Shown here in pieces: positions 35,186 to 44,633 of a stretch of 64,000 bases of DNA (the first letter of the stretch is position 1; every line of letters begins with the position of its first letter). The stretch covers positions 930,001-994,000 of the forward strand of contig NZ_JACCCU010000002.1 of the NCBI RefSeq assembly GCF_013410875.1, in the 5' to 3' direction. The notes under the pieces were generated by a model. The model ran no database searches. It saw nothing but the letters and a program-made list of their open reading frames with translations, and was not told where the DNA came from. The position numbers and the translations under genes are program-made. The DNA is from Tunturiibacter empetritectus (lineage in GTDB: Bacteria > Acidobacteriota > Terriglobia > Terriglobales > Acidobacteriaceae).

Positions 35186-37255
35186 TTACATCGCCGTGAG
35201 AATGCGCTTCTCGTCAGGAACGTTCTCAGGCTGGAGTCTGCGCTGAATCCGCAGCACCAGAATGTCATCTTCCTGCCCAAAGTCCTGGGCAGCCGACGCC
35301 AACTCTGCCGCTGAGATTGGCTGTTGCAGCATCTTCTCGATGCGTTCAAACCCAAACAGCTGCTTCTCTTGATCCTGCGCCTCAGCGACTCCATCGGACA
35401 TCAGCATCAGTGTGTCCCCTGGCTCCAGCTTGAAATGGGAGACAAAGAACTCAGCTCCAGGCACCACGCCGATCGGCAGCGAACCGCCCATCTCAACCTC
35501 TGCCCCGTTCAGATACGGTGGCAGATGTCCCGCGTTTGCCAGCGTGACCCGCCCGTCGGTGCAAATCTGCAGGATGAGGCAGGTCGCACTGGCCCGACCA
35601 CGCCCCCACAACCGATCATTAAGGCTGTTCATTAAAATCAAAGGATCGGAGTCGTATTGAACCGCCGTCCGTATCGCGCCAACGATCAGCGCAACCAACA
35701 TCCCAGCCTGCAAGCCCTTCCCTGTGACGTCGCCAACCACGATCAGCACGCTGCCATCCTCCTGCACAGGAAGGATCTGGAAGAAGTCCCCGCCGACCTC
35801 ACGTGCCGGACGATACTCACTTTCGATGGCAAGACCAGGTGTCTGCGGTAGATGCTCTGGAATAAGCACGTGTTGAATCTGCCGTGCCTGTTCGATCTCA
35901 GCCTTCCACTGTTCACGTATCCGCTGGGTCTGCAGGAATCGCCGAACCAACATGACCGTGATCAGAAAGAGTGAGAAGATCGTCGAGATAGTTCCCAATT
36001 GAACATCGAATCCAAGGATGTTGAATGCGGTCGGTATATGAAGAAGAAGGCGGAGTTGTACTTGAAAGAGAGCGACGGCTACCAGAACGACTGCCGAGAG
36101 GGCCAGCCATCCTTCGGTCTTCTGTTTGCGGATACCTCGAAAGGTAATTGCGCACAAAAGCGCAGCAAAACTAAGCCTCAGCCCCAGCAGAATAGGTAGC
36201 AGATAAACGGAAGCGTGCACCGGGATGTGTTCACCGTAAATCGGCGCACTCATCATGGCCGTTCCGATCATCGTAAGCGCGACCAGCCCCCAAACGATGC
36301 GATGAACCCACTGCATCTGGCTGATGCGGAACCAATAGCCCCAGAAGATAACCCAAAGCCCAATTCGAATCGGATTAATGATGACAGACTGCAGAAAAAT
36401 TCCAGGTGTCAGGGCAATCCATGGCACAAAACTGACAATCAGGACGACGCCATTTCCCAGGATCGTCACTGCGCAAACCAGGCTTAGCCACAGATACGAA
36501 GGTTCCGTGCGGTCCATTGAGAGAAGGCTGACTGCGACCATCCATGCAAGGAGCAGAATCAACATCTCCAGGAAGCCACTGCCTACAACGTGCGCGGTGT
36601 TGTCCCAGTCCATCTGAATCAGGGTTCCAATCACTCCGGCGTGGCCAAGAACTGGAGGTTCGTGCATTCCCCCCGCGTCTGGAGTAAGAAAAAGAGATGC
36701 ACTGTCCATGTAGATCCGCACCGCAATAGTAATTGGCCCGTTGCGCAGCTCTCTCGGCAGCCGAAACTCTCGCGGAAGTGTGCTATACGCGGTCGTCCTA
36801 TGTTCGCCAAACTTCCCGAGTTCCCCAAGCAGCTGACCATTGACATAAAGCTGATATGCGTCGTCGACTTCGTTCGGCATCTTGATCGCAAGCCTGCCGT
36901 GCGAACTCTGCACATTCACGCGCAGCCGATACCAGGCAAATCCCGTATGTTTCGGATAACCGTTGGCGGTCCAGCCAGGAATGTATCCGCTGCTGCCTAG
37001 CTCCGGATTCGCGGACCCCGCAGGTGGAGTCAGATCGATCGTCCCCCAGCTCGAGTCGTCAAAGTCCGGTTGCGCCCAGGCCATGTCGTCGCCGATATGG
37101 AACTTCCAGAGGCCGGAGAGTTCGACGGTGCTATCGCCGAGCGTGGCCTCCAACTGCACTCTAGGTGCAGGAGCTGACTTGGGTTTCTCTCCACGCAGTC
37201 CAACTGCAAAACCAAAGAGCAGCAACAACACGGTCGAAACTCTTGCACGGCGCAT
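35186..37255 (-). CDS. Membrane SpoIIE-type phosphatase with extracytoplasmic sugar-binding-like sensor
   Basis: A 689-residue protein. A signal peptide (about 1-22) leads into a periplasmic jelly-roll region (about 35-190) that resembles the sugar-binding domain of GH2 glycosidases (LSGLWKFHIGDD, FAWYRLRVNV, YQLYVNGQLLGELGKFG). Seven or so membrane segments follow (about 230-440), then a coiled linker and a PP2C/SpoIIE domain (about 470-680) with REVGGDFFQIL, VVGDVTGKG and MSDGVAEA. It probably senses an extracellular ligand and dephosphorylates a STAS protein. The ATG at 37255 starts a clean signal peptide; a GTG at 37327 is possible. Confidence 0.87.
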   Translation of the reverse strand: MRRARVSTVLLLLFGFAVGLRGEKPKSAPAPRVQLEATLGDSTVELSGLWKFHIGDDMAWAQPDFDDSSWGTIDLTPPAGSANPELGSSGYIPGWTANGYPKHTGFAWYRLRVNVQSSHGRLAIKMPNEVDDAYQLYVNGQLLGELGKFGEHRTTAYSTLPREFRLPRELRNGPITIAVRIYMDSASLFLTPDAGGMHEPPVLGHAGVIGTLIQMDWDNTAHVVGSGFLEMLILLLAWMVAVSLLSMDRTEPSYLWLSLVCAVTILGNGVVLIVSFVPWIALTPGIFLQSVIINPIRIGLWVIFWGYWFRISQMQWVHRIVWGLVALTMIGTAMMSAPIYGEHIPVHASVYLLPILLGLRLSFAALLCAITFRGIRKQKTEGWLALSAVVLVAVALFQVQLRLLLHIPTAFNILGFDVQLGTISTIFSLFLITVMLVRRFLQTQRIREQWKAEIEQARQIQHVLIPEHLPQTPGLAIESEYRPAREVGGDFFQILPVQEDGSVLIVVGDVTGKGLQAGMLVALIVGAIRTAVQYDSDPLILMNSLNDRLWGRGRASATCLILQICTDGRVTLANAGHLPPYLNGAEVEMGGSLPIGVVPGAEFFVSHFKLEPGDTLMLMSDGVAEAQDQEKQLFGFERIEKMLQQPISAAELASAAQDFGQEDDILVLRIQRRLQPENVPDEKRILTAM

Positions 37256-37821
37256 AGATGCAACTCTCAAAACTTGTCGATAAAATCTGTCTGCGGATGA
37301 AAGGAAGACCCGAACACTACTCCCCACGGACTGGGCTAAGGGTAGCTGCGACTTTCCTCACATCAGCCCGCGTCTGATTCTGAGTGAGGTTCTCTTGGAA
37401 CTTTCCAAAAAACTGTTCCAACGATTGCCAGGCAAGACTTTCGGTTGAGGAGGTAGCTAGCCCGCAGGTTGCTTTTCGAAGGTTACGCAAAACAAAGCTC
37501 CGATGTCAACGTCATCTTTCTGACACCACGGGACTTTGGGGCACGGTGACCCGAAAGACCATGGGCTCGCGTCCTGCAACTCAGCCACAATAAAACCGTT
37601 GTGAACCACGCCGTTTCAGCCACCTCTGCCTTGCCTATCTGGAACAGGTCAGTGACTCTCACTTTGTCATTACTCGACCCACCACAAGACCGACGTTCAT
37701 AACAAGGAAACCCAGGCTTGAGCCCGGGTTTCCTTCCAACTCTATTGACGTTCAGGGAGACGAGCTATTTGGCTCCTGCCCGCCTCCCTGATTTCAACTC
37801 CATCTGACTCAGCGGTTACAG
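37256..37821. other. Intergenic region with a terminator hairpin, no gene recognised
   Basis: 566 bp between the membrane phosphatase start and the PEP-CTERM gene stop. Reading frames here have no coding character. The only structure noted is the hairpin at 37704-37735. Confidence 0.55.
37704..37735 (-). terminator. Intrinsic terminator for the PEP-CTERM gene
   Basis: Perfect 10-bp stem AAGGAAACCC / GGGTTTCCTT, extended after one mismatch by GGC / GCC around a TTGA tetraloop. On the minus strand it is followed by a T-rich TTGTTATG, and it lies 87 bp past the stop of the gene at 37822. Confidence 0.7.
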
Positions 37822-38487
37822 TCAGTTTGGCTTTCTGACAGTCGTCCAGAGCCGGCGCGACATATACATGCCAGCCATCATGACGCCCGTCGAGAACAGC
37901 AACAGCGAATCCGGCTCAGGGGCGACACCGATCGTTCCGGACCCTCCCTGGAAGTCGCCGGGATTTTCTCCCTGCTCGAAGACTATAAGTGCGCCCCCAG
38001 GAGCAACACCCGCGCCACCCGCAAAATCCAGAGCGTACTCAAGAGGATTGCTGGGATCAGGTCCACAACTCACAACGTTTAGAGCGCTCGGAATAACGGT
38101 GCCCCCATTCCCAACCTGACCACCCGAGTCGCACTGGGGAGTGGTACTAAGAGGTGCAATAAGAAAACCAAGGTCGAGCGAGGTAATAGTTTGGCCCGAT
38201 TCATTGTCTACGACAAAGCATCCGTAGGTGCCTGAAGTGAGGCCGTTTCCAATTCCAGCCCCGTTGCAAGCAGCTTGCGAAAGGTTAACAGGGGAGATGT
38301 CACCACCAGTAAAGATCGTGCAATTCGTGTTGCCCGGAGATCCTTGGGGAACGCCCGGCGGATTGCAAACATCCACTGCTGGAGGGTCAAGAACGGTCAT
38401 TCGGAAGTCGATGCCGCTCGCGTGGGCGAGGCTGGAACCGCCGCAAAGCAGAGCCAGAACGAAAAGGATGCGAAGAAGATGTTTCAT
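37822..38487 (-). CDS. PEP-CTERM sorting-domain secreted protein
   Basis: A 221-residue exported protein. It has a signal peptide (about 1-23), a Cys/Gly/Pro-rich mature part, and a C-terminal tripartite sorting signal: PEP motif (APEPDS), a hydrophobic helix (LLLFSTGVMMAGMYM) and a basic end (SRRLWTTVRKPN). PEP-CTERM proteins are processed by exosortase (EpsH) and are linked to exopolysaccharide in many species. No exosortase gene is in the window. GGAGG stands nine bases before the ATG. A candidate sigma-54 promoter lies about 120 bp upstream. Confidence 0.88.
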   Translation of the reverse strand: MKHLLRILFVLALLCGGSSLAHASGIDFRMTVLDPPAVDVCNPPGVPQGSPGNTNCTIFTGGDISPVNLSQAACNGAGIGNGLTSGTYGCFVVDNESGQTITSLDLGFLIAPLSTTPQCDSGGQVGNGGTVIPSALNVVSCGPDPSNPLEYALDFAGGAGVAPGGALIVFEQGENPGDFQGGSGTIGVAPEPDSLLLFSTGVMMAGMYMSRRLWTTVRKPN

Positions 38488-39520
38488 TATCTGTATTCCT
38501 CCAGAAAACTCATGTGTTTATCTGCAACCACAGCTTGGATCAGGAAATCGTGCCGGTACACCGTTGGACCTTATCGTTTATGACCCTTGATTGCGATTTC
38601 ATGAAGCACGTGACATGCCAAAGAAAAACCCGAAAAATCCAGCAAAATCACTAACTCCGTCTTTCTCAATGCGCAGAACATTGCAGGGCAAACGGAAGTA
38701 TTAGTATCTTTCAGGGCACGGGAAACCCGCGGCGACTTCATCTGACTTCCTCCAGAACGGGCGCCGTTTGGGGCAATGGATAACACGTTCAAAATGAAGT
38801 GTCAGGAGATGGCTGAACTCCGCGAAGAATGCCAATAATCCTTAACCGGATTTAACACAATCCTGTTCCAAACTTCGATTCCCCGGCCCTACTCCTGTCC
38901 TTTTGGCTAACCAACCGTTACTTTCAAATAGTTGATGCGTCTGACATTCGAATCCAGTTGGTCAGGTGAGAAGGCTATGAGCCGAATCTGTTGGGGAACT
39001 TTTTCGTGCACAGAGCTTTCTACCGTTTTGCAGGCATTCTTAGCGTTCTGCTCTTTGTCAGTCGATCCTAGGCCAGACACAATTGGCTAGATCGCAGCAA
39101 AACAAAACGACGCAATACATCCGGAATGTGACGGGTTGCTTACCCGCTTCACTATGCTGCCCTGCCAGACACTTGACGGTAACGGGGCCATTGTAAATAT
39201 CTCGACAGGCACAGACCTTTTCCTGATCTACGCAAAATCCCCAATTACTTATCGGCTGATTTTGAGCTGCACTCTCTACGCCATACAATGCTGATTAGGC
39301 TTGGGGAATCGGGAGTGACGCTTTCATCACCATGCGGATTGCCGAACACAGCACTACCCTCGTATCGCAACGGTATATCCATCCGACGCCAGGCAGTGGA
39401 GCGCGCTTTCGAGCGGTTGTAATTGTCTGGCAACGGGACCCGAAGTTGAGCCGAAAAGACAGCTACGCGGCGTGGCAGTATCCGCTACCCTGTCGCAGTC
39501 GTTGTCCGTAAGTCATGGAA
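38488..39520. other. Long intergenic region upstream of PEP-CTERM gene and tRNA
   Basis: About 1 kb with no convincing gene. Minus-strand frames at 38571-38792, 39058-39288 and 39245-39433 show no domain or good ribosome-binding site. The part near 38605-38620 holds the sigma-54-like site; the rest probably contains promoters for the PEP-CTERM gene and the tRNA, and possibly decayed sequence. Confidence 0.5.
38605..38620 (-). promoter_or_regulatory. Candidate sigma-54 (RpoN) promoter of PEP-CTERM gene
   Basis: On the minus strand TGGCATGTCACGTGCT matches the sigma-54 consensus (TGGCAC-N5-TTGC) with the invariant GG and GC exactly 10 bases apart. Transcription would start near 38594, leaving a leader of about 107 bases before the ATG at 38487. 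Sigma-54 promoters are reported for PEP-CTERM genes in PrsK/PrsR systems. Confidence 0.5.
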
Positions 39521-39596
<76 letters not shown>

Positions 39597-39788
39597 TTCG
39601 CGTAAGGGATTGATTCTAGGCTCGGATGTGAGTGCGCGGAAATACGATCAATATTCTGAGTGTAGAGAACGTATTCGGACCCGACTACGTTGTACTCACC
39701 GTTTGTTCTTTTCGATTTCCAATAAAGACTGACTAAACTCCGCCTTCAACTGACCGAGTCTCTGCGTTCCACCCAACACGTGCATTGA

Positions 39789-41165
39789 TCAATCCATCAT
39801 AGGTGGATCCGGTGCCAGTTCCGCCACGGGGTTCTCTTCCTTCTTTAGAAAGCCGTAGACCGCTACGTACGAATGGGCGAAAACATAACAGAAACTGGAA
39901 GCAAGATTAAACATAACCGCGTCTCGAGTGCTTCGTACTCCAAAGACGATTACATATCCGACTTGAACAAGCAGCAGCAGTCCGATCTCCGCAATCGTCC
40001 CTCGCCAGAACACCCATTTGCGGGAGCGGTTCATGATCCAAATCAACCCAGCAACGTAGTTGATGCATGCCGTCAGAACGACCCATCCGATCAAACCGCG
40101 TAGATCGCCATATTTCGGCCCTAAAAGCCATAGGAAGACAGTGGGAACAGCAAAAGAAAACAGAACTAGTCCGGCACAGCAGAGTGCAGCGAAGAAAATC
40201 AGACGAAAATAAGTGAGAAGTAATCGTCCCCGTTGCAAGCGAGCTATATACGGTTCGACGATCACTATATTAAACGTCATCAGAAAGTTGAAGATGAGAC
40301 CGAGACGTCCTAACGCCGCGACCTCAGCGATGCTCACCGTATTGCCAAAGATACTGATTAGAAATAACGCCACCTGTCCATGAAAAGCACCCAAAATGAT
40401 AGCCGGAGAAGCTGGCAGGATATAACGACCAATCTCTTTCCGGATCGACAGGTCGTTGGTCTGTGGCCAAGTGAAGAACTGTCGGCTCTTTCTCCCGAGA
40501 AGTTGGCCATTAAAGGTGATATTCAATGCACTCAATCCAGCAGCCGTCCATGAATTGAGCGCACCTAAAACACTCAGAACAACATAAGCACCCAACCTAT
40601 AGATGTTCGAAATCGTTTGCGGGACATAATAATCGCGCAACCGCCTGTGAAGAAACAACGGGGCTGAATAGTAAGAGACGGGGCCGCTCGAATAAAGCGC
40701 GAGAAGAACCGTCATCAACAGCGTGATCTGAATGGGCCATGGCCACTTCTGTTTATGAGTAATGATCAAGAAGACAACAGCTGCAAAAGGTGACAACATC
40801 CAAAATGCAGTGTCCCGGAGAGACTTTGCGCCCCGCACATATCTACCTACAACTAACGGATCCAGAGCCCGATCGCCAATCAAAGGTATGATCGTACTGG
40901 CACAACCTAGATCCATTAAGATCGAGGTCGTAGCCTGAAATCCTGAAGCCAACCCGAACTTTGCATAATCACTGACGCTCAAGACGCGTATAAGAAAAAT
41001 TCCAATGATTACGTTGATTCCCTGAAGTGCTCCCTGGCCAAGAAAAAAGTGGAACACGATCCGGAGCATTCGGCGAACCTTCGCGTTCAATGGGCTACGC
41101 GTCGCTTCATCAACTGTCTCCAGTGAAGGATCGCCACGAGAATCGTCAGATCTTACGGTTGTCAT
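39789..41165 (-). CDS. Polysaccharide flippase (Wzx-like, MOP superfamily)
   Basis: A 458-residue integral membrane protein with about twelve hydrophobic segments, of the kind that flips lipid-linked polysaccharide repeat units across the inner membrane. The start region FHFFLGQGALQGINVIIGIFLIRVLSV is the typical first helix of the family, preceded by about 25 polar residues. ATG codons at 41165 and 41189 are both possible, each with a moderate ribosome-binding site; 41165 is chosen. It lies just downstream of the methyltransferase gene (about 104 bp). Confidence 0.86.
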   Translation of the reverse strand: MTTVRSDDSRGDPSLETVDEATRSPLNAKVRRMLRIVFHFFLGQGALQGINVIIGIFLIRVLSVSDYAKFGLASGFQATTSILMDLGCASTIIPLIGDRALDPLVVGRYVRGAKSLRDTAFWMLSPFAAVVFLIITHKQKWPWPIQITLLMTVLLALYSSGPVSYYSAPLFLHRRLRDYYVPQTISNIYRLGAYVVLSVLGALNSWTAAGLSALNITFNGQLLGRKSRQFFTWPQTNDLSIRKEIGRYILPASPAIILGAFHGQVALFLISIFGNTVSIAEVAALGRLGLIFNFLMTFNIVIVEPYIARLQRGRLLLTYFRLIFFAALCCAGLVLFSFAVPTVFLWLLGPKYGDLRGLIGWVVLTACINYVAGLIWIMNRSRKWVFWRGTIAEIGLLLLVQVGYVIVFGVRSTRDAVMFNLASSFCYVFAHSYVAVYGFLKKEENPVAELAPDPPMMD

Positions 41166-41269
41166 GGCAAGCCTGCTCCCAAGGAACATTGTTGTGCAGC
41201 CTCGGCCCGGAGCATCGTGAACGGTCAGGAACGCTTGTGGAGAGAGAGATGACTCTAACCAAGTAGTCT

Positions 41270-41947
41270 TCAATCATTCTTGGTGCTTCGTAAGGTAAAA
41301 ATCTGCCGATAAAATGGCCCTCGATCCGCTCTGCGTAGCAACATCTCAACAAGAGACGGCGCAATTTGCATTCCTAGCGAAGACGCCCTATTAAAGATTC
41401 CTGACATCTCTTTCTGCATCAGCCATGAATGGAAGGATATGCTTTCATTGCCTTGTTGCCGCATCTCCCACCCTTCCAATCCTTCAAATATCTCTGATTC
41501 AGGGAAGGGTGCATCCATGTGCTCGCTGAGCCAACCTGGTGGTGTCCGTTTAGATTTCACGTAAACATTCAGCAACTCTCGATCCGACTCCCAGGCTGGC
41601 CTGCCAGACGGAAATCCGAAGATAACAAGCTTACGTGCAACACGAAGAGCCTCGCTAATCACCATTTTTCGTAGATGAGGTGGAACATGCTCAAGTACAT
41701 CCGATGCGACGACGACATCAAATTCGTTGTCCTTCAGGGGCAACTCCGTCGCAGAAGCGACCATGGGGGTCATAGGCCATGATGGCTCAAAGGGGAAGGA
41801 AACATCACAACCGACAAAAGGAACTTTACGGAATCGCCCCAGACCGACAGGGCCAGAACCAATTTCAAGTACAGATCCCTGCTCGAACATGTCGTGGGAT
41901 TTCAATATTCGTGTAATTGGATAATACCTGGCCGCCCAGTTAAGCAT
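41270..41947 (-). CDS. SAM-dependent methyltransferase (class I)
   Basis: A 225-residue methyltransferase. The SAM-binding glycine loop VLEIGSGPVGLG, the acidic end of strand 2 (GCDVSF), FDVVVASDVLEHV and HLRKMVISEALRVAR are the Methyltransf_11 pattern. In this context it may methylate a sugar or a polysaccharide end, a reaction that can set chain length; the substrate is unknown. The ATG at 41947 has AAGGA five bases upstream, better than the GTG at 41992. Confidence 0.86.
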   Translation of the reverse strand: MLNWAARYYPITRILKSHDMFEQGSVLEIGSGPVGLGRFRKVPFVGCDVSFPFEPSWPMTPMVASATELPLKDNEFDVVVASDVLEHVPPHLRKMVISEALRVARKLVIFGFPSGRPAWESDRELLNVYVKSKRTPPGWLSEHMDAPFPESEIFEGLEGWEMRQQGNESISFHSWLMQKEMSGIFNRASSLGMQIAPSLVEMLLRRADRGPFYRQIFTLRSTKND

Positions 41948-42347
41948 TGGATCCTTTACATGGTAGAGGCGGCAACCGACGGTCGTCCGCACAAAGTAAG
42001 AAACGCGATAGTCGCTATCCCTGGTCGATTTAAACTGTTAGAGAATCGGAAGATAGCACAGCGAAATTATACAATCTCTTCGTCCATCAAAATGCGCGCT
42101 TGCGCAGAATCCAAAGCAAAGATAACTGATACATTCCGACGCAAAAATGAAAGACATACTCTCGCGCGAGAGTACGTGAGCACCAGATCGAGAAAAATGG
42201 TGACTGGTGCGATAAACTTATCAATAAGCAGTTTTGAACCAGATGCAATGAGGTCGGCGATCTCCATTAGCCATATCTACCTGCTCGAAATTTCCTGTGG
42301 CTGTGCCAGGGTTCTCTATCAACAACCCTCAAGATCCCGAAGATCCT
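41948..42347. other. Intergenic region between divergent methyltransferase and glycosyltransferase genes
   Basis: 400 bp. A minus-strand 66-codon frame (42067-42267) has a partly hydrophobic product but no recognisable family, and is not called. A 5'-extended GTG start for the glycosyltransferase at 42297 is possible. Otherwise nothing is seen. Confidence 0.45.
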
Positions 42348-43262
42348 ATGATTACTAGAAGTGCGATGACGGTCATCATCCCTACCTTCAATCGCTTGTC
42401 CACTCTGCGACTTTGCTTGGACTGTTTAGAGGCGCAGACGATGACCGACTTCGATGTACTCATCGTCAACGACGGATCGACCGACGGCACCGAGGCAGCG
42501 CTAGCTGACATTCGAGAGAATAGCTCTCTCCATCTACAGGTTCTGCATCAGCAAAACTCCGGACCCGCACGAGCGCGAAATTGGGCGATTGCACATGTCA
42601 CAACTGAGATCTGTCTTCTGATTGGCGACGATATCCTTGCGACTCCGAATCTCCTCGACGCTCATCTCCAGTTTCACCGAGCTAACCCGGACAACAAGGC
42701 GGTCGGTCTTGGTCGGACGCAATGGGACACAGTTCACCAGAAGATCACACCCTTTATGGAATGGTACGAAGAGGTTCAGTTTGACTATGGGCGACTGACT
42801 GCAGGACTGACCCCGACCTGGCAGCATTTCTACACTAGCAATCTGTCGTTCAAAACGCGTTTATTTCGAGCCAACCCCTTTGACGAAAGGTTTAAAGCAG
42901 CTGCCTGGGAGGACATAGAACTCGGGTTTCGGCTGGCAGACCGGGATCAGATGCACCTCACCTTTCTTCCTAATGCAATCGCTTCCCACGTCCATCCAAC
43001 CACTTTCCTGCAAGCTGTCAGAAGAATGCACACCCTTGGCCGTTCACAGCGACAGTTTCATCAAATCTGGCCTTCTGCTCGGGATATAGCGGTTAGGGAT
43101 ATAAAGACGAAAATCTGTACGATTTTAGGAGCTCGTCCCCTCCTTTTAGACATTCTTACCTCGTCGGTCGACCGTCTCTCTGGACCGCTGAAGCCCGGAA
43201 AATTACACGCCATGCTTCTACGAAGTCACCAACAGCGGGGATATCTGGAATCAAATCAGTAA
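42348..43262 (+). CDS. Glycosyltransferase family 2
   Basis: A 304-residue GT-A glycosyltransferase. VIIPTFNRLSTLRLCLDCLEAQ, LIVNDGSTDGT and the DxD-like IGDDI are present, then the WEDIELGFRLADR acceptor/catalytic motif typical of GT2 enzymes such as polysaccharide transferases. Soluble or peripherally membrane-bound. The start is the ATG at 42348 (an in-frame GTG exists at 42297). First of the plus-strand exopolysaccharide genes; donor and acceptor are unknown. Confidence 0.88.
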   Translation: MITRSAMTVIIPTFNRLSTLRLCLDCLEAQTMTDFDVLIVNDGSTDGTEAALADIRENSSLHLQVLHQQNSGPARARNWAIAHVTTEICLLIGDDILATPNLLDAHLQFHRANPDNKAVGLGRTQWDTVHQKITPFMEWYEEVQFDYGRLTAGLTPTWQHFYTSNLSFKTRLFRANPFDERFKAAAWEDIELGFRLADRDQMHLTFLPNAIASHVHPTTFLQAVRRMHTLGRSQRQFHQIWPSARDIAVRDIKTKICTILGARPLLLDILTSSVDRLSGPLKPGKLHAMLLRSHQQRGYLESNQ

Positions 43263-43416
43263 GGCGTCCACCTGAGCTTGCAGGTCCGCACGTTCGCCGT
43301 CCTCAGAAGGTTTCTAAAATCTATTACACTGGAAGTTAGTCATCGGCTAACGAGCATTATCCGCCAGCACTTTGCAGGATGTGCTGAAAAGACAATAGCG
43401 AGTATAAAGGTACGGA

Positions 43417-44595
43417 ATGCCAATCGAAACACCGACTCAGAGTGAGAGCTCCAACATCTCGGAATCCACGAGCCTCGTCTTTACCGAGAATGAACCGCTC
43501 TCCTTGACGCTGGTGCTACAGATTCTGCAGCGTTCTCGACGCTTCATTTTAAAGACAGCAGCTATAACGTTCATTCTCGCAACAATCCTGGCGTTCATAC
43601 TCCCTCCTTACTACACCGCAACTGGCTCCTTTGTCCCTCCGGGAGCGAACAATACTTCAAGTGCCGCAGCACTGATGGGTCAGCTTTCAGCCATAGGAGC
43701 TGGCAGCCTCCTTGGCGGCAAAGGCCAAGGCGATCTCTACGTCGGCATTCTCAAGAGTCATACAGTCGCTCGCGACATTGTTCAGCGTTTCAATCTTATG
43801 CAGGTGTACAAAGTTAAAAAAGAGAGTCTGGCGGAGAAGAAGCTCCTTTCGGAATCCGAGTTTACGCTGGGAACGAAAGATCCCATCGTTACCGTGTCGG
43901 TGACCGATAAATCCCCCGAGCGCGCCCGGGATTTGGCCGCAGGATATCTTCAGACGTTACAAGCTACCTCGGCCGGATTGGCCCTCTCAGAGAGTTCACA
44001 GCGGCGTCTGTTCTACGAGCAGCGCCTTGCCAAAGAAAAGGACGACCTCGCCAACGCAGAGGTCGCCTTGAAGCTGGAAGAGGAAAAGAGTGGATTGGTG
44101 GCGCCGGTCGGGCAGATGGCTTCCAACATTCAAGCGCAGGCACAGGTCCAGGCACAAATCACAGACCTCCAGACAAGGCTGGCCGCCCTGCTCATGAATG
44201 AGACCGAACAAAATCCTGATATCCTTCGGTTACGGACGCAGATCGAAAGTTTGCAGTCTCAAGCCTCCCAATTGGCAAAGGGAAACGGTAAAAACCCTAC
44301 AGGAAGCCTCTCGAGTGCTTTGGTGCCTGGCTTGGAGCTCGACTATATTCGGAAGGCCCGTGAGGTGAAGTATCATCAAGCACTCTTCGAAATCATCGCC
44401 AAACAATACGAAGCGGCGCGATTAGACGAAGCAAAAGACTCTCCCCTTCAGGTTCTCGACCAGCCGGTCCTCCCCGATATGAAGTCCGGGCCGCACCGCT
44501 CTCTGATCATGGCCCTCGGTCTTGTGATTGGCGTGCTGGGGAGCTCCGCCTGGGTTTTGTTGCGGGCCGATACGATCAAGCGCGTTGTACGCTGA
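43417..44595 (+). CDS. Wzz-type chain-length determinant / polysaccharide co-polymerase
   Basis: A 392-residue inner-membrane protein with two membrane helices (about 45-67 and 365-385) and a large periplasmic, partly coiled-coil region rich in Glu/Gln/Ala (about 185-300), the Wzz/PCP layout. It sets the length of the polymer made by Wzy. There is no C-terminal kinase domain as in Wzc/ExoP, and no separate tyrosine kinase gene nearby. The ATG follows an AAGGT site. The polymerase gene starts about 39 bp downstream. Confidence 0.88.
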   Translation: MPIETPTQSESSNISESTSLVFTENEPLSLTLVLQILQRSRRFILKTAAITFILATILAFILPPYYTATGSFVPPGANNTSSAAALMGQLSAIGAGSLLGGKGQGDLYVGILKSHTVARDIVQRFNLMQVYKVKKESLAEKKLLSESEFTLGTKDPIVTVSVTDKSPERARDLAAGYLQTLQATSAGLALSESSQRRLFYEQRLAKEKDDLANAEVALKLEEEKSGLVAPVGQMASNIQAQAQVQAQITDLQTRLAALLMNETEQNPDILRLRTQIESLQSQASQLAKGNGKNPTGSLSSALVPGLELDYIRKAREVKYHQALFEIIAKQYEAARLDEAKDSPLQVLDQPVLPDMKSGPHRSLIMALGLVIGVLGSSAWVLLRADTIKRVVR

Positions 44596-44633
44596 CGACG
44601 TCGGATTCTTAGGGCGACATGGAGGAACGAGCC

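Noticed and set aside
39058..39288. 76-codon minus-strand frame upstream of the tRNA
   Set aside because: No ribosome-binding site, no recognisable domain and Cys-rich irregular composition.
42067..42267. 66-codon minus-strand frame between divergent genes
   Set aside because: Partly hydrophobic, but no family, uncertain start and no conservation evidence from sequence alone.
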